NCBI GenBank assembly: GCA_964617665.1
Contig: CAZUAH010000335.1
Span: 1 to 14,857, forward strand
DNA: 14,857 nucleotides
Source of the DNA: JADHUC01 sp964617665
GTDB lineage: Bacteria > Planctomycetota > Planctomycetia > Pirellulales > Pirellulaceae
Reading direction: 5' to 3'
The notes under the pieces were generated by a model. That model had not been told where the DNA came from. It did no database searches and worked only from the letters and a program-made list of their open reading frames with translations. Made by a program: the position numbers and the translations under genes. This document shows, piece by piece, positions 8,520 through 14,857 of this stretch. Each line of letters starts with the position of its first letter. Position 1 is the stretch's first letter.

Positions 8520-8711
8520 TTAGGCAATGGCCTCGCCAATCCGGCCCAGTGCCAGTGCGTGCGCGGCAGTGCGCATGTCGGTGTTGTTCTTTTCCATGAG
8601 GTCATACACCGAGTCGAACTCGCGTGCCATGATTTCGTGAAGGCGTTGCTGCACGTCGCCCTCGGTCCAGTAGTAGCCGCCTTTGTTCTGCACCCATTCG
8701 AAATAGCTGAC
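8520..8711 (-). pseudogene. gdhA: Severed C-terminal fragment of glutamate dehydrogenase
   Basis: The frame reads VSYFEWVQNKGGYYWTEGD, then QRLHEIMAREFDSVYDLMEK and DMRTAAHALALGRIGEAIA, ending in TAA. This is the C-terminal end of the Glu/Leu/Phe/Val dehydrogenase family (normally about 410-450 residues), which interconverts glutamate and 2-oxoglutarate. Only about the last 64 residues remain, with none of the catalytic lysine or nucleotide-binding regions. Homology starts abruptly at codon GTC (8709-8711), directly beside the end of the transposon relic. Residues upstream in the same frame (MPHSSFSATL) are transposon-derived. The fragment keeps the conserved spacing of the family and shows no stop or shift, so the break is probably recent or was made by insertion. 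The rest of the gene is not in this window. It is unlikely to make a functional protein. Confidence 0.82.
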
Positions 8712-8730
8712 CCCCAGCGTTGCAGAAAAT
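8711..8730. repeat. Presumed terminal end of the IS1380-type element
   Basis: CCCCCAGCGTTGCAGAAAAT begins exactly where dehydrogenase homology stops and ends 3 nt before the transposase stop codon (8734-8736). That position fits an IS terminal inverted repeat. The partner repeat is not seen intact in the window, which fits a truncated element. Confidence 0.45.
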
Positions 8731-8733
8731 GAG

Positions 8734-9230
8734 CTATGCGGCAAGGACTTGTAGGATATGCAACACGCGGCGTTCTAGTTTCTTGCCGGCGCAGAAAGCT
8801 GGAACGAGTTTACCGGATGGAGTGGAGAGACGACCGGCGCGTTGAAGAATGGTTCGTCTGAAAGTCGCGACTTGCTCGAAGGCCCATAGCGTGGGCCGCT
8901 TGCGGGTCGTGGTGCGCGTGGGCGGAGCGAGTTGCATCTGCAAGTCGCGGATCAGATTGAAGGCAAACAAACTGGCTAGTAAATACGTTTCGTTGCCGCA
9001 ACGCCGACGGACGGGAATGTAATCCATCTGGCATTGCGTCTTGAGTTCCCCGAACACGCCTTCCTGGGAACCACGACCGCCGTGGTAAGCGACCAGAGCC
9101 GATGCCCCCAGATCTCTATTCGTAGCGGAGCATTTTCGCGCACGGACGCCGCGGAGGGGATGATGTGGTTGGGTCTCCCCACGCGGTTGGCGAAGGTGGC
9201 CATGAGGAATGGCCATATGAACGGACGGGG
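8734..9230 (-). pseudogene. IS1380-type transposase, C-terminal remnant
   Basis: This is the lower part of a 278-residue open frame (ATG at 9570). Residues about 155-278 read ALVAYHGGRGSQEGVFGELK, then YIPVRRRCGNETYLLASLFA and later KRPTLWAFEQVATFRRTILQ. This is the Y-R-E-K end of IS1380/IS4-type DDE transposases, with Y162, R166, E170 and K177. There is one extra residue between Y and R compared with the usual spacing. The section just before (residues about 112-150) is not transposase-like in this frame, while another frame gives MATFANRVGRPNHIIPSAAS, so a frameshift is likely. The N-terminal two thirds, with both catalytic Asp residues, are missing. It is an immobile relic that ends beside the broken dehydrogenase. 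Confidence 0.72.
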
Positions 9231-9746
9231 GAGCGTTGGCCCTTTGCAGTTCGTTCAGTTCCGACTCAAAGATCGATTGGCCTTCCGCGAGCCATCGCTT
9301 GACTTCCGCGAGCAAGCTGGCCAGCGTGAACTTGCCAAAACGAGTCCGCAACGAGGCAAGCACCGTCATGGTCACACCGCGCCGCTTGGCCCCTTTTGGC
9401 GTCTTGCTCGTGCGGCCACCCTTGCGTATTTCTGCTTCGCGGCGAACGTTGCGCTCGCTGCGATTGTTCGTCGGCTCGACCTCGGGATGTTCGACGAAAA
9501 CGAACAGGCAAGCCAAGTTGTCCACGAGTTCGTTTTGCAGACGAATGAACGTGGCCTCATGATCCGGCATCCACTTTCGTCAATGGTCTCGCCATGGCGA
9601 GTACAAAGCGAACGGATCCCCTCTTGCAGTTCACGAGCCTTCTGGGCACGACCAACGTTAAGCCGACGATCCTTTTGAAAACACACGGCCTGTTGATAGA
9701 TTGAGCACAACTCGTCCAGGAATGTCGCGTACCCATCCAGTCTCGC
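9231..9746 (-). pseudogene. IS66-type transposase, frameshifted C-terminal remnant
   Basis: One frame, open from 9746 after a TAA at 9747-9749, reads GYATFLDELCSIYQQAV, then GRAQKARELQEGIRSLCTRH up to about 9580. Homology then moves to another frame at MPDHEATFIRLQNELVDNLA (from 9570), followed by EHPEVEPTNNRSERNVRREA. The NNRSER segment (E39 of the second frame) is the third catalytic acidic residue of IS66 transposases, followed by the usual IRKGGRTSKTPKGAKRRGV and TMTVLASLRTRFGKFTLASL. The N-terminal part is absent and a frameshift near 9571-9590 breaks the gene, so it is non-functional. Its frame continues without a stop into the IS1380-type remnant, giving a chimeric open frame that could mislead automatic annotation. 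Confidence 0.8.
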
Positions 9747-9830
9747 TTACTTCCGCCACAGCGTGGCGACCCCTGCCGGGGACAGCTCGGGTGGGTATCC
9801 CCAGTATTTTCCAAAGAACCGGCTAGGCAA

Positions 9831-9902
9831 GAGCTTGCGTCTTCTCGCCAAAGCCGGGTAAGATCGAGCCACCGTCTGACATGCATTGCTTCGAGTGACT
9901 AG
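9831..9902 (+). promoter_or_regulatory. Promoter/leader element, copy 1 of 3
   Basis: This 72-nt element ends at the ATG of the WD40 gene. It has TTGCGT (9835-9840), an 18-nt spacer, TAAGAT (9859-9864), then CGAGCCA, GTCTGA and GAGTG (9893-9897), 10 nt before the ATG. By hand count about 60 of 72 positions match copy 2, with many differences in the spacer. That is the pattern expected of a sigma-70-like promoter plus ribosome binding site. Confidence 0.65.
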
Positions 9903-12047
9903 ATGTTTGATCCTTATCACAAATGGCTTGGCATTCCTCCCAAGGATCAACCGCCCAACCACTATCGTTTGTTGGGCATTGATGCTTTCGAAGACGATGC
10001 GGAGGTGATCGATGCGGCGGCGAATCGGCAGATGGCCTATCTGCAGCAGCGTGCTACGGGAGAACACGCTGCTCTTTCGCAAGAGTTGCTTAACGAAGTC
10101 GCCGCAGCTCGCCTGTGCCTTCTCAATCAGGAGAAGAGAGCGGAGTATGACGCCAAGTTGAGAAAACAACTCGGTGAGCCTGAAGAAGCCGTCGGAGAAT
10201 CCGGCCCCCCTGTGCTTCCTACCAAATCAGACAGCACACCAGCCACACCGCCTTCCGGCGATCCCTCGGCCGGCAACCGGACTTCCATCGTTCTCGAGCG
10301 GCTACGAAGTCTTCAGCCGTGGCATTATGCTGTGGCCGCTGGCGTGGTGGCTCTTGTGCTGATTGGACCGATCGTGGTCTTTTCGCCAGGAGACTCTACT
10401 GAGGTTGATGAGACTGGCAGTCAACTGGAGCCGGCCGCGAAACAGTTGGCCCAAGGTGATGAGTCGCCTGACGAAGAGGAAGAAATAGATGATCCTCAAA
10501 CAAGTATAGCGAGCGTGGAATCGGAACCAGATGAGAAGACCGAGGCTTCCGAGGAAGGAACCGAAGGGCCGGACGATAGTTCCGAGGAGAAGGAGTCGGC
10601 CGGCGAGCCCCACGTGTACGACGTCAGGATTTCGCCGGAGCATGCCAAGTTGGAGGTGCAGTACGGCGAAGCAACAATCACCGGTAGTGGCCGTGAACGC
10701 AAGATTCGGGTCGAATGCCGAAAAGGCGCAGCAAGTAGTGTGCTTGTGATCGCGTCATGCCAAGGCTACGAGACAGATAGTACATGGGTAACACCATCCT
10801 CTGGAAAGCAGTCGCTTCTGTTCCTTACGCTGACGCGAAAGAAGCCCGAACCGGCGGTCTTTAATGTTACGGTCGAGCCTTCGCACGCGCGCTTGGAAGT
10901 GAAGGAAGCCGAGGGGGAAGTGTCCGGCAGCGGTCGGAGACGCACTGTTCGAATAGAAGACTCGACTAACGTGAGCAGTGTCCTCATTCGTGCGACGTGT
11001 CAAGGACATGAGTCGCAAGAGCGTCGGGTATGGTTGAGCAGCACGAACAAGACTGTGTCGATCTCATTGTCAAAGACCTACCGTCCGTCGAAAACGATGA
11101 AGCCACGGAAGACACAAACGGTCACCAAGAACAAGAGCAGCAATGTCACGGTTCTGAAGCATTCCAATTCGGTAACCGCGCTCGCCTGTTCTCCATCAGG
11201 AGACATCATCGTCACGGGGGTCGGCTCTGGCCATCTGACTTGGTGGGAAACCAACACAGGCAAACAGGTTCGTCAAGTGCGCGCACATGACGAAAGAATT
11301 GAAGACATCGAATTCACGCGAGACGGCAAACTGTTGGCGACGTGCGGTCGAGACGCTAAGGCGCATCTCTGGAATCCCCACACCGGCCGAAAGATCCGCT
11401 CGTTTGAAGGGCATACGGCCCTCGTGTGGAGCGTCTCCTTTTCGCCCGATGGCGAGTATCTTTTAACCGGCGGTTGGGGTGGCGAGCCCAACAACGAAAA
11501 TCGTGTGTGGAATGTGCAAACAGGGCAACAAATGCGTCGTCTTCCTGCCACGTCGAAAGTTGCCTGGTCGCCGAAAGGAACCGTCATCGCCATGGGGGCT
11601 GAAGACAACTGCGTTGCATTGTGGAACTCACTAACAGGACAACGAACGGCCTTGCTCCGGGGGCACGGGGCATGGGTACACGAGATGGCCTTTTCGACAG
11701 ATGGGGCGTTCGTCGTGTCGGTCAGCGGGTTCCCGGAATGGGAGAAGAAGGCTTCTGACGATGTGTCTATTCGGATTTGGAGCGTGGCGTCCGGCCAGCA
11801 GGTCCATCGCTTATCCGGTCATGCCGATGCTGTGTTCTGCGTGGCGGTCGCTTCGGACAACAAACGCATCGTGTCCGGAGGGGAAGACAAGACCGTGAGG
11901 GTGTGGGATGCGCAGAGTGGCAGAGAATTGCAGTGCCTAACTGGCCATCGAGAAGCCGTGACTTCCGTTGAATTCGTGCCCAGAACAAAGTACATCGTGT
12001 CTGTGAGCTTCGACAGCACGGCACGCATATGGCGAAAGATTGACTGA
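9903..12047 (+). CDS. J-domain-like membrane protein with two beta-sandwich repeats and seven-bladed WD40 propeller
   Basis: This 714-residue protein starts with the planctomycete module MFDPYHKWLGIPPKDQPPNH. A helical J-like region runs to about residue 90 (NHYRLLGI ... EVAAARLCLLNQEKRAEYDAKL) without the HPD tripeptide. A Pro/Ser/Thr linker, one membrane helix (about 140-160, after QPWHYAVAAG) and an acidic stretch (about 165-235) follow. Two related beta-rich repeats, 237-312 and 318-391, share 'VTVEPxHARLEV', 'GSGRxRxxR' and 'CQGxE' and are PEGA-like in style. Seven WD40 blades (418-714) end in forms such as VRVWDAQSG and ARIWRKID. Arginines before the helix predict a cytoplasmic N-terminus, with repeats and propeller outside. 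The start is fixed by alignment to the two paralogues downstream. A protein-binding scaffold or sensor is an inference. Confidence 0.93.
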   Translation: MFDPYHKWLGIPPKDQPPNHYRLLGIDAFEDDAEVIDAAANRQMAYLQQRATGEHAALSQELLNEVAAARLCLLNQEKRAEYDAKLRKQLGEPEEAVGESGPPVLPTKSDSTPATPPSGDPSAGNRTSIVLERLRSLQPWHYAVAAGVVALVLIGPIVVFSPGDSTEVDETGSQLEPAAKQLAQGDESPDEEEEIDDPQTSIASVESEPDEKTEASEEGTEGPDDSSEEKESAGEPHVYDVRISPEHAKLEVQYGEATITGSGRERKIRVECRKGAASSVLVIASCQGYETDSTWVTPSSGKQSLLFLTLTRKKPEPAVFNVTVEPSHARLEVKEAEGEVSGSGRRRTVRIEDSTNVSSVLIRATCQGHESQERRVWLSSTNKTVSISLSKTYRPSKTMKPRKTQTVTKNKSSNVTVLKHSNSVTALACSPSGDIIVTGVGSGHLTWWETNTGKQVRQVRAHDERIEDIEFTRDGKLLATCGRDAKAHLWNPHTGRKIRSFEGHTALVWSVSFSPDGEYLLTGGWGGEPNNENRVWNVQTGQQMRRLPATSKVAWSPKGTVIAMGAEDNCVALWNSLTGQRTALLRGHGAWVHEMAFSTDGAFVVSVSGFPEWEKKASDDVSIRIWSVASGQQVHRLSGHADAVFCVAVASDNKRIVSGGEDKTVRVWDAQSGRELQCLTGHREAVTSVEFVPRTKYIVSVSFDSTARIWRKID

Positions 12048-12057
12048 TGACGGCAGC

Positions 12058-12072
12058 CGCGGACAATCCGCG
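12058..12072 (+). terminator. Hairpin just after the WD40 gene, candidate terminator
   Basis: CGCGGA (12058-12063), loop CAA, TCCGCG (12067-12072) forms a perfect 6-bp stem 11 nt after the TGA at 12045-12047. No T-tract follows, so it may instead protect the mRNA end. It would insulate the next gene, which has its own promoter element. Confidence 0.4.
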
Positions 12073-12132
12073 ACGCGGGCCAGCATCGGAAGTGTCGCCA
12101 ATCCCGCATTGCCCTCGAAACCAGTGCCGCAC

Positions 12133-12204
12133 GAGCTTGCGTCTGCTTGCCCGATCCGGGTAAGATCGAGCCATCGTCTGACACGCACGGCCTCGAGTGA
12201 TTTG
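12133..12204 (+). promoter_or_regulatory. Promoter/leader element, copy 2 of 3
   Basis: This is the same 72-nt element with the same spacing: TTGCGT 12137-12142, TAAGAT 12161-12166, GAGTG 12195-12199, ATG at 12205. It decides the start of the second paralogue. A longer in-frame extension from 12040 would translate this element and is rejected. Confidence 0.65.
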
Positions 12205-13470
12205 ATGTTCGATCCGTACCACAAATGGCTCGGCATTCGCCCCAAGGATCAGCCGCCCAATCACTATCGGCTTCTCGGCCTCGATTTGTTTGAGTCCGAC
12301 GCCGAAGTGATTGACGCTGCAGCGAATCGGCAGATGGCCTATCTGCAGCAGCGGGCGACCGGGGAACATGCCGCGCAATCGCAGAAACTACTCAACGAAA
12401 TCTCGGCGGCTCGTCTATGTCTGCTGAATCCGAAGAGGAAAGCCGAGTACGATACCAAATTGAAGGAGCATCTAGGCGGAACGGGGGCGAGCGGCAAGAC
12501 GACGGAACCGGACTTGTTGGCCGACGAGTTGCTCGCCGCCCCCGAGCCCACTGTTGCCAAAACCAAAGCAAGCCCCAGTTCATTACGTGAGAGGCCCCGC
12601 TTAGAACTGTGGCATTTTGCAGTCGCCGCTGGTGGCATTGTCCTGGTCGTGCTCGGTTGTCTCTGGTTCTTCTTGCCTTCAGCTTCGCGTGATTCCGCCA
12701 CCTACAGCGATGACAATAATCTCGTCGAGAACGTCGAATCTCAAGGCAGCATCACGGCAAACCAAGACGAAGCCGAAGCTGCGACGGAGCAGCCCGAACG
12801 GGATGTAGTAGTAGAGACCACAACTCCTCCGCAGACTGGTCCGCCCGAGAGTCGTTTGTCTGCAAACCCAACTACGCTACCAAGTATTCCAAGTGCCAAA
12901 ACAGTGCCGCCAGCACATAAGGCAATTGACGAGCCGTCCAGCAGGATATCGGGCGAATGGGTAAGTCTTTGTGATGGGAATTCGCTGGAGGGTTGGAATG
13001 CTGACCGAAACAAGCGTGCATGGTCGGTGGTGAACGGTTCTGTTGTAGGGGATACTCCCGATGGATACGGGCAAGCGGGCACCCTGTACTCCGAGTCTTC
13101 CTTTTCCGATTTTGAGTTCATAGCCGATGTCAAGATCCGCAACGGCCATGCGGGTTTCTATTTTCGCGCTGCTCAGAATAGGCCAGATCCTCTTGGGTAT
13201 AAGGTTCTGATTGTTGCCAATGACGTTAGGGAACGGGGCCGCACCGGAAGTCTGTATGGAAAAGTGAAGGTGTGGAGGAGACTGACGGAGGACGATACTT
13301 GGTTTACACTTCACGTCACGGCGGTCGGTAATCGCATACGGATTGCGATCAATGGCACCATGGTCGTTGATCATGTTGATGAGGAGTATCAGTCGGGGCA
13401 ATTCGCTGTCCTATGCAGGCCGGGTACAGAGTTGTGGCTGCGTAACCCGAGAGTGAAGAGCAGTCAATAG
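12205..13470 (+). CDS. J-domain-like membrane protein with DUF1080 (LamG-like) domain
   Basis: This is a 421-residue paralogue. Residues 1-90 repeat the J-like module (MFDPYHKWLGI ... LLNEISAARLCLLNPKRKAEYD), again without HPD. One membrane helix spans about 136-157 (LWHFAVAAGGIVLVVLGCLW), preceded by RERPR, which suggests a cytoplasmic N-terminus. A Thr/Pro/Glu-rich spacer leads to a domain at 248-421 of the DUF1080/3-keto-disaccharide hydrolase type: 'WVSLCDGNSLEGWN', 'WSVVNGSVVGD', 'FEFIADVKI..GHAGFYFRA', 'WFTLHVTAVGNRIRIAINGT' and 'GQFAVLCRPGTELWLRNPRV'. Many members of this jelly-roll family bind or cleave carbohydrate. Here the domain is complete and would lie outside the membrane. Catalysis versus pure binding is not decidable. 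The start follows the paralogues and the upstream promoter element. Confidence 0.92.
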   Translation: MFDPYHKWLGIRPKDQPPNHYRLLGLDLFESDAEVIDAAANRQMAYLQQRATGEHAAQSQKLLNEISAARLCLLNPKRKAEYDTKLKEHLGGTGASGKTTEPDLLADELLAAPEPTVAKTKASPSSLRERPRLELWHFAVAAGGIVLVVLGCLWFFLPSASRDSATYSDDNNLVENVESQGSITANQDEAEAATEQPERDVVVETTTPPQTGPPESRLSANPTTLPSIPSAKTVPPAHKAIDEPSSRISGEWVSLCDGNSLEGWNADRNKRAWSVVNGSVVGDTPDGYGQAGTLYSESSFSDFEFIADVKIRNGHAGFYFRAAQNRPDPLGYKVLIVANDVRERGRTGSLYGKVKVWRRLTEDDTWFTLHVTAVGNRIRIAINGTMVVDHVDEEYQSGQFAVLCRPGTELWLRNPRVKSSQ

Positions 13471-13747
13471 AATGGGACTGACAACGTGGCATGGCGACGT
13501 GCCGGGGTGAAAGAGCCGGGCAACGTTGTTTTGGCCAGCAACGGCACATCGCCCTGCAAGTTTGGGCGACAGAAGGTCCAACCACAGTTCGGTTCAGAGA
13601 CATCCGCGTTAGGCCCTTGCCGCCATAGTCGGCGATGGGCGAGCAGACGACTTTCTCCAGCCGAACGCGGAAATAAAGTCACGGCTAACAAAAAACGCTG
13701 CATCCAAAACATCGTCGATCCTGCAAGCTAAACAAACCGGTGCCTCG
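13471..13747 (+). other. Gap carrying a decayed scrap of a paralogue 3' end
   Basis: No intact gene is supported in the gap between the second and third paralogues. At about 13503-13547 the DNA (GGTGAAAGAGCCGGGCAACG, then TTGGCCAGCAACGGCAC) aligns with the 3' end of the third paralogue at about 14732-14776. It encodes GNVVLASNGT versus GNVALASNGT. Small indels separate the two and similarity stops after the GGCAC. Such 'NVALASNG' segments often open discoidin-like domains in planctomycete proteins, so this may be the debris of a lost C-terminal domain. Confidence 0.55.
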
Positions 13748-13819
13748 GAGCTTGCATCGCATCGCCCCGTCGGGGTAAGATCGAGCCACAGTCTGAGAGA
13801 CACTACTGTGAGTGGCTAG
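13748..13819 (+). promoter_or_regulatory. Promoter/leader element, copy 3 of 3
   Basis: This is the third 72-nt copy, with TTGCAT 13752-13757, TAAGAT 13776-13781 and GAGTG 13810-13814, 10 nt before the ATG at 13820. The 16-nt core GGGTAAGATCGAGCCA is identical in all three copies, while the spacer before it differs most. Confidence 0.65.
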
Positions 13820-14848
13820 ATGTTCGACCCCTATCACAAATGGCTAGGCATTCCACCCAAGTATCAGCCGCCCAACCATTACCGGCTTCTTGGCCTTGAT
13901 CCGTTCGAGTCCGACGCCGAGGTGATCGACACTGCGGCTAACCGTCAGATGGCTTACCTGCAACAACGGGCGACGGGGGAACACGCCGCGCAGTCGCAGA
14001 AGCTGCTTAACGAAATCTCGGCGGCTCGTCTATGCCTGCTGAATGCGGAGAAGAAAGCCGAGTACGATGCTCAGTTGAAGGGTAACCTGAGCGAGACCGG
14101 CGTAATGCCCGACACCGCTACCCCGACGGACGTCGAGGTCACGCAGGCCGCTGCCCGGACGCCCACAACTCATGACGGCACGCAACGACGGAATGTGCTG
14201 AATGGGTCTCCAAAGGCTCTTGAACCGTGGCATTATGCTGTCGCAATTGGTGCAGCTTTTTTGGTTCTGTTCGGCGGTTGGGCAGTCTTCTTTCGTGATG
14301 ACAACACCGTGTCGATTGACGAAAACATGGGCGAAGAGACTGCCGCGATATCAGCTCAGGTTGCCGGCTCAGGTCAAACAACAGAAACACCGCCGACAAC
14401 GGACGAAACGGCGGAGGAATCAGCTGATCGAGATACTGAAGAGACCGTCTCGCCCGATACACCTGATGCGGAAGTCGTCAAGCCGGCCATCTACAATGTG
14501 ACCATCGAGCCATCCTGGGCGCGGATGGAAGTGAAGGATGGAAAGGGCGTGGTATCGGGATCTGGGCGAGAAAGGACGATCGCTATACAGAATCCTGTTC
14601 GCAATTGGTCCGTGCAGTTCGTTGTATCGTGTGATGGCTACGTGGCAACCGAGAGATGGCTTTGGCCTTCATCGGGAACAGAATCGACTGTGACGATCTC
14701 TCTCAAGAAAGAACCAAGCAGCGCACCTAGAGGTGCGGTTGAAAGCGGTAACGTCGCTCTGGCCAGCAATGGCACTACCGTCACTGGCCCATACCGAGAT
14801 CCGGCGTCCGGCGGCCCAGATTCTCTTCACGATTGGGGATCATTTTGA
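13820..14848 (+). CDS. J-domain-like membrane protein with one beta-sandwich repeat and truncated NVALASNG tail
   Basis: This 342-residue protein is the shortest paralogue. The J-like module (1-90) is closest to that of the second gene (AAQSQKLLNEISAARLCLL is shared exactly). A diverged linker and one membrane helix (about 138-157, after LEPWHYAVAIG) follow, then an acidic Thr/Glu-rich region (about 160-220). A single beta-rich repeat at 223-296 (IYNVTIEPSWARMEVKD, GSGRERTI, SCDGYVATERWLWPSSG) matches both repeats of the WD40 paralogue. The end, GNVALASNGTTVTGPYRD and then GGPDSLHDWGSF, begins like a planctomycete discoidin-type domain but stops within 30 residues. Either the domain was lost by frameshift or only this stub is used. 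Another frame runs on to the window edge (about EIRRPAAQILFTIGDHFEGL), so a frameshift near 14793 is possible. Confidence 0.85.
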   Translation: MFDPYHKWLGIPPKYQPPNHYRLLGLDPFESDAEVIDTAANRQMAYLQQRATGEHAAQSQKLLNEISAARLCLLNAEKKAEYDAQLKGNLSETGVMPDTATPTDVEVTQAAARTPTTHDGTQRRNVLNGSPKALEPWHYAVAIGAAFLVLFGGWAVFFRDDNTVSIDENMGEETAAISAQVAGSGQTTETPPTTDETAEESADRDTEETVSPDTPDAEVVKPAIYNVTIEPSWARMEVKDGKGVVSGSGRERTIAIQNPVRNWSVQFVVSCDGYVATERWLWPSSGTESTVTISLKKEPSSAPRGAVESGNVALASNGTTVTGPYRDPASGGPDSLHDWGSF

Positions 14849-14857
14849 GGGACTCCA

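Noticed and set aside
8712..8744. MPHSSFSATL as a genuine start of the dehydrogenase fragment
   Set aside because: This stretch overlaps the transposase stop and the presumed IS end and does not match the enzyme family.
9557..9886. 109-residue minus-strand open frame overlapping the IS66 remnant and the first promoter element
   Set aside because: Transposase homology lies in other frames, and the upstream half reads through the conserved promoter on the opposite strand.
12040..12204. 55-codon N-terminal extension of the DUF1080 paralogue
   Set aside because: It would translate the conserved promoter/leader element, and all three paralogues align from MFDPYHKWLGI.
13486..13731. 81-residue open frame between the second and third paralogues
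   Set aside because: Only the GNVVLASNGT part has a counterpart and the rest looks random. It is treated as debris, not a gene.

Overview
The window looks like chromosomal DNA from a planctomycete, most likely of the Pirellulales/Rhodopirellula type. The evidence is an N-terminal LExRxLL-type sorting motif on a giant surface protein with a dockerin-like end, a planctomycete-style Gfo/Idh/MocA oxidoreductase, and three proteins opening with the MFDPYHKWLGI J-domain-like module. No RNA gene, CRISPR array or origin was recognised.

Layout. (1) Positions 1-2178, + strand: the 3' part of a Gfo/Idh/MocA dehydrogenase followed 58 nt later by an uncharacterised 401-residue protein with its own AAGGAG ribosome binding site, probably one operon. 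(2) 2252-8200, - strand: one 1982-residue modular surface protein. In order it has an export/sorting motif, a two-lobed aspartic-protease-like domain with two DTGA motifs, four Calx-beta-like repeats, about seven Ig-like repeats (two pairs nearly identical), a Ca-binding linker, a choice-of-anchor-U-like domain, a dockerin-like pair of Ca loops and an unrecognised tail. It converges with the first operon over a short hairpin. (3) 8201-9750: a 319-nt non-coding stretch, the severed last 64 codons of a glutamate dehydrogenase, and a composite transposon relic in which an IS66-type and an IS1380-type transposase end lie in one reading frame. (4) 9831-14848, + strand: a tandem array of three paralogous membrane proteins. 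Each has a J-domain-like N-terminus without HPD, a variable linker and one transmembrane helix with a shared L(E/Q)xWH(Y/F)AVA lead-in. Each then carries a different extracytoplasmic cargo: two beta-sandwich repeats plus a seven-bladed WD40 propeller, a DUF1080/LamG-like jelly roll, or one beta-sandwich repeat plus a broken 'NVALASNG' tail.

The most unusual feature is the array. Each gene is preceded by the same 72-nt element, ending exactly at the ATG. Within it, -35-like and -10-like hexamers are conserved while the 18-nt spacer drifts, and a GAGTG lies 10 nt before every start. The element plus J-like module behaves as a duplicated cassette to which different C-terminal sensor or adhesive domains have been attached. 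A decayed scrap of the third gene's 3' end lies behind the second gene, so cargo swapping or loss seems to be ongoing. The biochemical role is unknown; a membrane-tethered scaffold or sensor family is an inference.
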